A stretch of DNA of 64,000 nucleotides, from NCBI GenBank assembly GCA_040954595.2, contig CM082598.2, positions 9,858,001 to 9,922,000 on the forward strand, in the 5' to 3' direction. Shown here in pieces: positions 55,798 through 64,000 of the stretch (positions within the stretch are counted from its first letter, which is position 1; each line of letters starts with the position of its first letter). Origin of the DNA: Balanoglossus misakiensis. Its lineage: Eukaryota > Hemichordata. The notes under the pieces are model-generated. The model searched no databases and had not been told where the DNA came from. It saw nothing but the letters and a program-made list of their open reading frames with translations. A program made the position numbers and the translations under genes.

Positions 55798-56010
55798 TAA
55801 AGAAAGAAAGACTGAAAAACCCCAACGAAACCAATAGGGCCCAAGTGCTGCAGGCGCTTGGGCCCTAAGAAAGAAAGAAAGACTGAAAAACCCCAACGAA
55901 ACCAATAGGGCCCAAGTGCTGCAGGCGCTTGGGCCCTAAGAAAGAAAGAAAGACTGAAAAACCCCAACGAAACCAATAGGGCCCAAGCGCTGCAGGCGCT
56001 TGGGCCCTAA
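55798..56010 (+). repeat. Triplicated 71-bp terminal unit with GGGCCCAAG hairpin
   Basis: CCAATAGGGCCCAAGTGCTG recurs at 55831, 55902 and 55973 (third with AAGCGCTG), a period of 71 bp. Each unit ends TTGGGCCCTAA, so the 3' terminal hairpin of the element is present three times in tandem. Confidence 0.93.
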
Positions 56011-56016
56011 AAAATT

Positions 56017-56150
56017 CCAACAAACCAATACTATCATGACCAGCATGCCAAAGATCTGCCCAGTTTATCAAACGATGAGTTTGTGAGGATGAAGACACCC
56101 AAAGGATGGAAACCAGCAGTTGTACAGTCCAGAGCAAATACATTGTATTT
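56017..56150 (+). pseudogene. Gypsy integrase C-terminal fragment
   Basis: The sequence resumes the integrase tail after the large insertion. It reads DQHAKDLPSL-like and RMKTPKGWKPAVVQSRAN stretches, typical of the chromatin-side tail of gypsy integrases. It is cut off near 56150 where a Helentron-like tail begins. Confidence 0.65.
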
Positions 56151-56154
56151 GCAT

Positions 56155-56515
56155 AAATGTGTTATTGGGGAAACTTTTGTTACAGAGACCACCAGCTATT
56201 AAATTTTTAATTACAAGTGGCAGGTCAGTGTGTGTGTCTGTCTGTCTGTTCCAGGGCTGACTGATAGAAGTTGCTTGTCATTTGTGTTTGTACAGACAAT
56301 TTTTGGTCAAAACATTTTTTGTTCTAGCACCACTTGTAAGTCTGCCATGACACATGACTGTTTATTGGGCATGTTCCTTGTTAATTTTTTACATTCCATA
56401 TTTCTATATGGTAAGATCATATCTGCTCGCAATGTCACCTGTAATTTTTATTCTGGTGTATCCTTATTTCTGCGTAATCCTTAGATGGGACCACAGTGTC
56501 CTTGACACTATTTTT
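56155..56515 (+). repeat. Tail of Helentron-like family, copy next to the LINE
   Basis: It matches 26790-27125: ACAGAGACCACCAGCTATTA, a GTGTGTCTGTCTGTC microsatellite, CCAGGGCTGACTGA and GGACCACAGTGTCCTTGACA. Its last 161 bases are duplicated at 62582-62742 on the other side of the LINE. Confidence 0.85.
56355..56515 (+). repeat. 161-bp direct duplication flanking the LINE, left copy
   Basis: TGACTGTTTATTGGGCATGT to TTGACACTATTTTT is identical, as far as read, to 62582-62742. It brackets the LINE exactly at its 3' tail. Confidence 0.93.
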
Positions 56516-56654
56516 ATAATAATAATAATATTTATTTGCATAAAGGCCACCGGCCCATTGCATTTAGTACATCAAAATGATACAGAGGTAAAGAATTTGA
56601 TTTGATTGCACCACAAAATTATACAAAACATTTAGACAGAGTATTGCATGCTAT

Positions 56655-57390
56655 TACAAATTTAGTGCTTCTTTCCGCAATTCGAATGCTTGATATACAT
56701 ATTTTGCCAGGTTATTTATAATATTATTATCACCTGAGGTGAAAAGTTTGACCATATTTGCTTGATAATGATATCTTGTAAAACACTTTGGTAAATATTT
56801 CTCCCTAAGATTTTGATAAAGTGTACATTCAAAAAGAAAATGATATTCGTCTTCAACGATACATGTATTACAAATTTCACAACCTTTCAGACCTATCCAG
56901 ACCTTTGCTGCGGCCAGTTTCAATAGAAAGCTGGTGGCCGGAACATCGTATCTGTGAAAGGGCCTTTCTATGTTTGTTAATTTTAACATTAAATAAATAA
57001 TTTTCAAGGCATGGGCTATTCTTTAATTGACAAAACATTTGTAAACGGCTTGTGCTAGAAATTTCCCCCCACCAGTCTTGACGCCAATTATCTTTTACTG
57101 TATCTGAAAACAGTGTAATAAACAATTTTTCATTACCAACTCCCTGATTAATCCAAGCATATCCATAACCATATCTATAAAGTATATTACGAATATGAGA
57201 TGCCCAATTTGTTTTCCCCAATAAATCTTCTCTTACAAGAAGTGTATATGAATGTTTTGCTATTTGTGTATTTGGCATAGATAATAATTTCAGCCACCAT
57301 TTTATGCATCGAATGTATGTATGAACGAAAATAGGTGGTCTGCCCAATTCCCCTATTACAGCGGCATTTGGAGTGTTACTTTTTACGCCT
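56655..57390 (-). pseudogene. LINE ORF2 C-terminal region with Cys cluster, frameshifted
   Basis: This continues ORF2 after a frame break near 57388. The frame at 57347-56877 gives GRPPIFVHTYIRCIKWWLKL, and CSGHQLSIETGRSKGLDRSE. A second frame break near 56880 leads to CEICNTCIVEDEYHFLFECT (C-x2-C-x2-C...H-x3-C) and ends EALNL with TAA near 56654. The Cys/His cluster before the C-terminus is usual in this group of LINEs. The breaks look like small deletions of one and two bases. Confidence 0.85.
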
Positions 57391-60070
57391 AAAAGCGTTT
57401 ACAATACTTATAATGTACAGTTTCTGCGCATGCGTAGGGTTGAAAACCCCATATCTCTGAGCCATATGTCAAAATTGGCAAGATCATTATATCAAACACT
57501 TTAAAGTAAAGCTGACAAGGGAGTTCTCCAAATTTTCGTGTAAAGCGGTTGACAGTAAATATAGCTTTCTTGGCCTGTTCAGATAAAGTTTGTACAGCCT
57601 TAAACCATACATTTCGACTAGAAAACACAATACCCAGATATTTATAATAAGATACAACATTCACTTGTTCTCCTCCATATAGCCATTTTTCTGTTTTCTT
57701 AATTATACCACCGTTTCTAAATACAATAATTTTTGTTTTGGACAAATTTACTTTCATTTTACATTTTTCAGTAAATAAATTAAGCGTGTTTAGCAACCTC
57801 TGCAAACCAACTACAGTGTCTGCAAACATCGTGATGTCATCAGCATACAGTAGGAGGAAAATATCTTTCAATTCCTGTGTTATTTGTATACCCATGTGAC
57901 CTGCATTTTCAACCATATTTTGTAGTTCATTAATAAATATAGCAAATAAAAACGGGCTGAGGATGCAACCTTGACGCACACCCGATGGACAGTCAAAACA
58001 TTTTGTTATATGTTGTTTCACTCTGACGCAAGATTTGACGTCTTTATATATGCTTTTAAGGATTATGAACATTTTACCTTGCACACCATTCTGTAAAAGT
58101 GACATAAATAAAAGTGTATGATTAACAGTGTCAAATGCTTTGGCAAAGTCAACAAAAACGCAATAAAATCGTCCCCCTCGTCTTCCCAGATATTTTTGTA
58201 CAATTGCATAAAGAGAGAAAATATTATGTAAAGTGGAATACCCTTTTCTAAACCCTGCCTGACACTCTGATAACTTGCCTTCCGTTTCGGCCCATGTAGT
58301 CAACCTCTCGTTAAGAATAGTAGTGAAAATTTTACTGAAATTACTCAAAAGAGTGATACCTCTATAATTGTTTACATTGCCTTTATCGCCTGATTTGTGG
58401 AGAGGTACAATGACTCCCATGGACCAACCATCAGGAAAGTTTCCAGAGTCAAAAATTAAATTGAAAAGGCGCACAAGATATGGAAGGAGAATATTCTCAG
58501 ATACTTTAAAAAATTCAGCTGGCAGGCCATCGAAACCCGGTGCTTTTCCAGTTTTAAGCTTCTGGATGGCTTTAGATATCTCATCCACTGTAATAGGCTT
58601 ATTCAAAATCAATTCATCAGATGCGTAACCAGTGTCGCCCATTGTTATGTTCTTAATATCCATGTCAACAGGGAGGGCCTGAAACAACTTTTTGAAATGC
58701 TCAATCCAATGACTGGCTGGGATTTCTGACTTTGAAAACTTCCTATTCAGCAAACGAAACTTTTCCCATATTGAACCAGTATCGCTGATGTCTTTCACAA
58801 GTGAGAATTTTAATTCTTCTTGGTAATCTCGTTTCTTTTTTCTGCAAAGCACCTTAAATTTCCTCTTAGTTTCATTATACTCCGACAAATCGACCTCTCT
58901 ATTCATAATACGAAATTTACGTAGGCTCTTATTTTTAACAGATTTCAGAGAAATACATTCAGCATCAAACCAGGGCGCATGAATATTACATTGCAAGTGG
59001 GAGTTGTAATTTAATTTTGTACACACTTTCATTTCTGACCCAGCGGCTTCAAAAATTTCACCTATATATTTAACACATTCATTAGCATCACCTCTGTTCA
59101 GGGCAGTTGTTAAATGATCCCGATGTTCAGACATGTTCACCCTTTCCATGAAATTATCCTTCAACTCTTGATTCCACTTAAACTTCACTAATTTCTTTGT
59201 ACAATTCTCTTCAATTATTATGGGTTGTTCAAAGTTAGTGTATATGTCAAGGTCAATATGTAACACAATGGGTAGATGGTCAGAAAAGTCTATACTAAGC
59301 ACAGAAAAATAGCTTATTGCCTTAAATAAATCCGTCGAAGCAATCATATAATCAACAACACTGCATCCGTTATGGGAAAAACATGTAAATTCTCCTGGAA
59401 CATCTTGGTCCTTGCGACCATTTATAATATGTACATCAAACGTTTTGCAAAGCATTAATAGAGAATTACCAAAATTATTTAATATTTTATCTTTAGATTT
59501 ACGTGGCATGGTAAATTCGTCACACATGTATGATTCCATTGGCAAGTATTCAGTGGAGTCGTCCACAATAAAGTCATCATTCGATGAGGTCCTTGCATTA
59601 AAGTCGCCACTTAAAATAATATTTACATCTTGATAATCTGTCAAAATATTTGTAATATATTCTTCTAAGAGAGTTATACCATTTTCATCTGATAAACTAC
59701 TTTATACGGTTGAGTACTCAGGAGCTATGTAGACGCAACAATATATCACATCCTTAGGGGGTGTGAAGTGAAAGAAATCATTATGTAATAACAATACAAC
59801 AACATCTTGTAATTGACAATGTAATTGAGTAATACCAGCAGTAACATTATCACTAACATAGACAGCAACTCCACCTGCATTCCGCCCTCGTTTACGTATT
59901 TTCTTTCTTGGTTTGTTAAAACATACATAACCAGGGATACTTGGTGTATCATCAATATCTAACCATGTTTCTACAAAGCCAATAATATTATACGATTTGC
60001 ATGTAGACAGAAAATCATTTAAAGACAGCTTACTTTTGAGGCCTCTTACATTCAGCGTCATTAATTTCAA
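57389..60070 (-). pseudogene. LINE ORF2: endonuclease and reverse transcriptase, one internal stop
   Basis: On the minus strand the frame begins near 60070 (LMTLNVRGLKSKL; first ATG 60061) and has one in-frame TAA at 59702-59704. Endonuclease motifs are NVRG, VETWL, GGVAVYV, LSGDFNART and SDHLPIVLHID, the APE-type nicking enzyme. Reverse transcriptase motifs are KAPGFDGLPAEFFK, RGITLL, FRKGYSTLHN, FVDFAKAFDTVNH, SGVRQGCILSPFLF and LLYADDITMF (catalytic YADD near residue 610 of the open part). It ends with the YLGIVFS thumb and a frame break at 57388. The protein nicks the target and copies element RNA in place. CR1/L2-like by overall motif style; clade not certain. Confidence 0.93.
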
Positions 60071-60179
60071 TGCGGCTGTTGAGCTGTCACTATTTCTATT
60101 CTCTGTATTATAACAGGTGTGTACATCAATGCTATTTCCATCATAATCATCCTGCTTGTTTTCAATATTTGGGCCTTGA

Positions 60180-60531
60180 CCTAACCATTATTTCGACTTA
60201 TTGACAGGTTTAATATTATCATTGTTTGCATCGTATGTATATGCTGTACCTTCAATAATAATTTTATCGTAGGAGAGTTTGCAACGTTTATTGTTTTCAC
60301 GGGCTTGTCTAAGAAATTTAAATAAGTTCTTTCTGGTATTATGTACACGTGCTGAAAAGTCTTCGGCGATGCGGTACTGTGTCTGTGTTCCCTTTCACTT
60401 CGACGTCGCACGCAGCACCTGTTCTTTCTGCTTGAAACTTGCGCACTTGGCTATGATTGGTCGCGGTCTCGATCTGGTATTCAGGTGGTGTGCTCGTTCC
60501 AGTTCCACGTCATCAACACCTAGTTCCTTTA
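60180..60531 (-). pseudogene. LINE ORF1 C-terminal segment, displaced
   Basis: Minus-strand sequence just left of the insertion reads KELGVDDVELERAHHLNTRS, RPRPIIAKCASFKQKEQVLR. It is the second half of the RNA-recognition-type domain started by NNIIVHGIAES in the main ORF1 piece. A frameshift near 60400 then leads to a segment with LFKFLRQAREN, and CKLSYDKIIIEGTAYTYD in another frame. This closing block is typical of L1-type/transposase-22-like ORF1 proteins, which coat LINE RNA. Confidence 0.75.
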
Positions 60532-60672
60532 GAGAATAATGAACGCCCCAAAGACCCATAATGGACGAAAGCACACATTGTGCGTCATAATATACGAGGC
60601 GAAGCCGAGTATATTGTGGAGCACAATGTGTGCTTGAGTCCATTATGGGTCTTTGGGGCGTTCATTATTCTC
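60532..60672. mobile_element. 141-bp near-perfect palindrome inside LINE ORF1
   Basis: The left arm GAGAATAATGAACGCCCCAA pairs with the right arm ending GGCGTTCATTATTCTC over about 65 bp. The centre is TATACGAGGCGAAGCCGAGTATA. It has the same length as the palindrome at 42876-43016 but a different sequence. Confidence 0.9.
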
Positions 60673-60679
60673 ATTATTT

Positions 60680-61520
60680 TATAGTTTTGTCAATGCCAGT
60701 GAATTTGCAGACTTCAAAAAGTATAGTTGCGAACAATTCAGACTCGGACACGGAGATCGAGAACAGAGCAATGGCGTACGCGTAAACAAAAGGTCACCTG
60801 ATCGTGGTGTGTCAGTGTACTGTACATTTCTAGTATCATATTCAAACATCAGCAAATAAATAATGAAGGTTTATTTACGCATGTGAAAATTCATTTAAGG
60901 GTTCTGCTGAAATATATCTGAAAAAGTTTCGATTTTTGTGTAATCTTGGGGAGGACTCGGGGAATATTTGAATTCGTTTGCGTTCTCAGGATAGTTCACG
61001 TATACGGGCGCTCGGAAGGTTGCAATACATAAACAAACTCGCCCTCGATCGACCCTCCGTACCGCGTAGACAACATGACAAATGACACTTGCGGCATATT
61101 TTTTTTTACGTATAGCTTCGTTGACATGACTGCTTGGTACATGGTACACGGTATGTATGGTGAACGAATGTCAAATCCAGCATCATGGAGAGGTTTGCTT
61201 TACGTGCGTGAGCGAGCCATGTTGACTGCGCGTGATTCAAGAGCAGACGACATGTACTGCAGCCGTAGGAAGAAAAAATAAACAAAACGCCAGTCGAGGA
61301 CAGATTTGGAAATTAATAAATATCGCCGTATTTATTCTGTGTACGTTTGCATTTCTTTTTTAGCCCTTAAAATGTTCGCATTGTTTGAAATCCTCCGTTA
61401 TTCAGTCGGAAATTGTACACGTCCACTGGTTCTTGGGCGCGTCGCGCGTCCATCGAATAACACGATACATTATCAGTAATAATGTATAGCTATGACGTCA
61501 CAAAATTCACTGGTATTGAT
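60680..61520. mobile_element. TIR element inside LINE ORF1 (TA-flanked)
   Basis: The ends TATAGTTTTGTCAATGCCAG and CTGGTATTGATAAAGCTATA are inverted repeats of about 28 bp. With the palindrome at 60532 it separates the two parts of ORF1; the outer TA at 60530-60531 and 61521-61522 is the likely duplication. The interior has short frames only. Confidence 0.7.
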
Positions 61521-61524
61521 AAAG

Positions 61525-62457
61525 CTATAATATAATTTCCAATAACGTTTTCACCTTTTCTTCGCTTTCCGACCAAGTTTCACTGCCATCTTGTGACTCA
61601 GCAATTCCATGCACAATAATATTATTACGTTTTAATTGCGATGAGAGGTAGTCAGATTCGGCCTCCACTTTGCACACTCGTTCACGTAACTGTTCGTTTT
61701 CAATCTGAAGTATTCTAACTTTTTCATGTTCATGCTGTTGTTCCTTCCTCAAATCTGTCATATCTGTTTCCAATTGACCTATTTTGGTATGAATCTCGTC
61801 TGATAGAGATTTAATTTGAGATGATATTGACCGTTTTACACTGCCAAGTTCATTCATAATATCGTTCATCGTAAAACTGCTATCACCAATTTTACCTGTA
61901 GTGCTGTCCGTGTGCAGCTCTTCAAGCGACAAAGAACGGGTGGTACTGCGTAGTTCCCGTACCCCTCCACAAACCGTGTCCGTAATTTTCGGTTGTTTCG
62001 TTGTTTTTGGCTGGTTTGGGCCGGGGTTAGATTCAATATCACCGCTCAAAAGTAGCCGTTGCTCGGAACCGTATATATTTACCACATTTGAACTAATACA
62101 GTGTTCGGCGTACAAATCCATGCACTCACCATGATTTTCAAACAATGTCATACTATAGTCCGTACGGAGTCCGTTTCCCCATGGTGTTTGCACCGCCAAC
62201 ATCTCATACGTCTCCGAGAAATACGTGAGCACCGCTGAGTTGGCGAGCTTCAGTGTCTCCTCATCTGCGAAAGCGAGACTAATGACAAGCACAGGCAGTG
62301 TTACCATCAGTGTGCATGCTAATCGGTAGCCAATTTCCATTGCTAATGACCATCTGGTATGTGGGTCGTATTCCGACGGCAAAGTTACCATTTTCCACGA
62401 AGTTGGTTGCGAAAAACAGCCGATACGACAACGCCAGGCGTTTAGAGCAACTCCCAT
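61525..62457 (-). pseudogene. LINE ORF1 with hydrophobic leader, 2A motif and coiled coil
   Basis: Read from ATG 62455-62457 (310 codons, stop at the insertion edge). Residues 1-138 are a leader with a hydrophobic stretch at about 44-64 (YRLACTLMVTLPVLVISLAF). Residues 135-147 are LLLSGDIESNPGP, the D-x-E-x-N-P-G-P 2A signature at which ribosomes skip a peptide bond between Gly146 and Pro147. A polar linker, a coiled coil (about 195-275; KIGQLETDMTDLRKEQQ, ILQIENEQLRERVCKVE) and the start of an RNA-binding domain (RNNIIVHGIAES) follow. The natural C-terminus lies beyond the insertion at 60180-60531. 2A sequences at the N-terminus of ORF1 are known in some APE-type LINEs of sea urchins and other invertebrates. 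Skipping activity here is inferred. Confidence 0.88.
62017..62043 (-). other. 2A ribosome-skipping motif (GDIESNPGP)
   Basis: The minus-strand codons give GDIESNPGP, preceded by LLLS. All residues of the minimal consensus are present. Confidence 0.92.
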
Positions 62458-62581
62458 CGTATAAAATATGTCTTTCGTCACCAAGTCAGGACCGCGTTGG
62501 TTAAAATTTAGGAGGAAATGCGGTAGAATTTTCAGTTAGCTTCGGGAGCTCCGTCCGCACGAGGCACACCCTTCGAGAGTT

Positions 62582-62742
62582 TGACTGTTTATTGGGCATG
62601 TTCCTTGTTAATTTTTTACATTCCATATTTCTATATGGTAAGATCATATCTGCTCGCAATGTCACCTGTAATTTTTATTCTGGTGTATCCTTATTTCTGC
62701 GTAATCCTTAGATGGGACCACAGTGTCCTTGACACTATTTTT
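62582..62742 (+). repeat. 161-bp direct duplication flanking the LINE, right copy
   Basis: Identical in my reading to 56355-56515. It starts directly after the presumed 5' end of the LINE and continues into unrelated sequence after CTATTTTTT. Confidence 0.93.
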
Positions 62743-62755
62743 TACATTGTTGCAA

Positions 62756-63870
62756 GTCATACAATGATCAGCAGTTATAGTCAATACGGTTTGTCAGGTT
62801 CTTCTTGTATAATTAGTTGCTCAGAAAAAAAATCCCCAGCCATTGCTTCTCCTTTGTCAAAGCATAAAATGAGGGTCGGAAAGATCAAATGGGTCGACAA
62901 ATGCTCCACCTTGTAATTCTTCAAGCTTTGCCACATCAGTATTCCATCTTTTAATGACTGCTTTTCCATATCAGATTATATTTTGTTTACCAATACTGGA
63001 TATTTGTGAAATGTATCAGAGAACTTTGCAGTAATCGGTCCACCCAAAACCACTTTTCAAGTGCTAAACCTCTCATCTTTAATCCTATGACACCACCAGC
63101 ACCCTTTAGTAAATCGTCAGATAAGTTTGCCATGAAATCTCCTTCATTTAATGATTCTCGTACACTTTCAGGTATTCTTTCCATCACCAGAATAAGTACT
63201 GGCATGTATCTTGCATAGTTTGTTTCGATTGGCACAAAACGACAGCGGTTATAATTGCTGATTCTTAGCAGTTTGGCTGATATCCCAATCACCATTTCTT
63301 AATGAACTTACATTTCTACCGGTGGGTAGAGTTTTAATGGCAGCAATACTCTACACAAAGTCATACCAAAAGTTCATTTAATGATTCTCGTACACTTTCA
63401 GGTATTCTTTCCATCACCAGAATAAGTACTGGCATGTATCTTGCATAGTTTGTTTCGATTGGCACAAAACGACAGCGGTTATAATAGCTGATTCTTAGCA
63501 GTTTGGCTAATATCCCAATCACCATTTCTTAATGCACTTACATTTCTACTGGTGGGTAGAGTTTTAATGGCAGCAATACTCTACACAATGTCATACCAAA
63601 AGTTAAACGTTACTCCTTTCTTGTCGAAACTCAGCCATGAGCGGGAAAAGCTGATCAATGATAGGTACCACAAAATTGTGAACTATTTCCAAAAGTTCAT
63701 TAGCAGGCAGGGAATCTTGAAAGCCCTTATTCAGGGAAGTCAAAAGATCACAATCCATCTCAGGCATTGACTGTGTTTCCTACCATTACACCATGATAAA
63801 AAGATGTAAAACCTAGTGCTGGACGTTTCATCAGCATGATGGAGGCCTTGCAATGACAAACAACCGGCCA
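62756..63870 (-). pseudogene. Fragments of a large transposon-associated protein (NYARYMP motif)
   Basis: Minus-strand frames include DCDLLTSLNKGFQDSLPANE and IVHNFVVPIIDQLFPLMAEF (about 63760-63610), then VPIETNYARYMPVLILVM, RIPESVRESLNEGDFMANLS and KGAGGVIGLKMRGLALEKWF (63240-63040). A further frame MEKQSLKDGILMWQSLKN covers 62969-62781. The YARY...GDF...GG segment belongs, as I recall it, to the same widespread family as the CXC-domain relic at 28069-28860, upstream of its CXC part. Frameshifts and an internal 230-bp duplication make this copy dead. The assignment is moderately uncertain. Confidence 0.5.
63143..63602 (+). repeat. 230-bp tandem duplication
   Basis: Units 63143-63372 and 63373-63602 both begin TTCATTTAATGATTCTCGTA and end CATACCAAAAG, with only a few substitutions (for example GATATC/AATATC, ACCGG/ACTGG). 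The duplication repeats part of the NYARYMP protein region, so it arose after that gene had decayed or itself broke it. Confidence 0.93.
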
Positions 63871-64000
63871 ACATTTTTCACATTACCAAATTTTTTTTGT
63901 ATGATTATGAATGATTGTGGTTTAAAAACATTACTTTTGAGTATATAATGTGTCTTAAGTGCTTTACCTACAATTTCCGAAATATATCTGTGCCCAAAAA

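Larger units (their letters stand above)
51187..56012 (+). mobile_element. GCTGCAAGCAGC/GGGCCCAAGC family, large copy with internal insertions
   Basis: It begins AAAGCTGCAAGCAGCATTGT and ends in GCGCTTGGGCCCTAA with AATT at 51183-51186 and 56013-56016 as probable target duplication. Internal TCAAAGGTCACCTGAGGTCA units repeat (51327, 52672). It contains the PB1-ORF element (51469-52604), a 321-bp tandem duplication (54091-54732), and a triplicated 3' end (55798-56010). It interrupts the gypsy integrase, whose C-terminal part resumes at 56017. Confidence 0.75.
42246..56150 (+). mobile_element. Ty3/gypsy LTR retrotransposon, broken by at least five insertions
   Basis: Order on +: LTR, primer site, gag (42397-43377, plus knuckle at 46381), protease and reverse transcriptase (46500-47560), RNase H (47850-48200), integrase zinc domain (50412-50560), integrase core (50690-51185) and integrase tail (56017-56150). 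Insertions: 42708-43016, 43379-46377, 48420-50402, 51187-56012 and the Helentron-like tail from about 56150. Stops and frameshifts are also present. The 3' LTR is not in the window. Confidence 0.9.
56516..62581 (-). mobile_element. Near-full-length APE-type LINE with 2A-bearing ORF1
   Basis: The element reads right to left: 5' UTR 62458-62581, ORF1 62457-61525 plus its displaced end 60530-60180, ORF2 60070-56655, and a (TTA)n tail at 56516-56530. ORF1 is split by an insertion of about 990 bp (60532-61520), so the LINE proper is about 5.1 kb. ORF2 has endonuclease, reverse transcriptase and a C-terminal Cys cluster. There are few lesions, suggesting a young insertion. Confidence 0.9.
39513..64000 (+). 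other. RMC1: RMC1 intron 6, at least 24.5 kb (assuming the gene continues)
   Basis: No further RMC1 exon was found on either strand to the window end. The interval is filled by a TTAA element, a nested Ty3/gypsy element, a LINE and protein relics. Continuation beyond the window is inference. Confidence 0.5.

Noticed and set aside
55711-56143. Repeated minus-strand frame (FRAQAPAALGPYWFRWGF)
   Set aside because: It is produced three times by the tandem 71-bp terminal repeat of a mobile element; no independent evidence of coding.

Overview
The window is nuclear DNA of an animal. It has spliced genes with GT/AG introns, very large introns, and most of its length is transposable elements. The two host genes and the repeat types (TTAA-flanked miniature elements, 2A-bearing LINE, THAP-type DNA transposon, Ty3/gypsy element with a tRNA-Leu-like primer site) suit an invertebrate deuterostome such as a hemichordate, amphioxus or echinoderm. 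The species cannot be fixed from sequence alone.

Host genes, both on the + strand. (1) At 2778-4387 are the last two coding exons of an axonemal dynein heavy chain (DNAH1-like C-terminus), followed by a 3' UTR. (2) From 12488 to at least 39512 are the first six coding exons of RMC1 (C18orf8/Mic1, the third subunit of the MON1-CCZ1 Rab7 exchange factor). They total 184 codons with consistent splice phases and are spread over 27 kb. The remaining RMC1 exons were not found; the gene presumably continues past position 64000, across an intron of more than 24 kb.

Layout. 1-2.7 kb: decayed DNA elements. 2.8-6 kb: dynein gene end. 7.1-8.4 kb: an element with a 146-bp tandem core. 8.6-12 kb: a nest of fold-back and miniature elements. 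12.36-12.6 kb: RMC1 promoter and exon 1. 12.6-23.3 kb (intron 1): palindromic repeats, a LINE fragment split by a TTAA/THAP (Kolobok-like) transposon, and several fold-back elements. 23.3-39.5 kb: RMC1 exons 2-6 with SINE, Helentron-like, Harbinger-like and other insertions, including a minus-strand CXC-domain pseudogene. 39.5-64 kb (intron 6): a Ty3/gypsy retrotransposon (from 42246) broken by at least five later insertions. A minus-strand LINE of about 6 kb follows; its ORF1 carries a 2A ribosome-skipping motif and it is flanked by an unusually long 161-bp direct duplication. The window ends in fragments of another transposon-associated protein.

The most interesting items are the 2A motif behind a hydrophobic leader in the LINE, the 161-bp duplication flanking it, a TIR element carrying an intact PB1-like reading frame inside another element, a set of near-perfect palindromes of about 141-148 bp, and the precise insertion of a 3-kb element in front of a gag zinc-knuckle codon. 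No tRNA, rRNA, CRISPR or bacterial-type features were seen.
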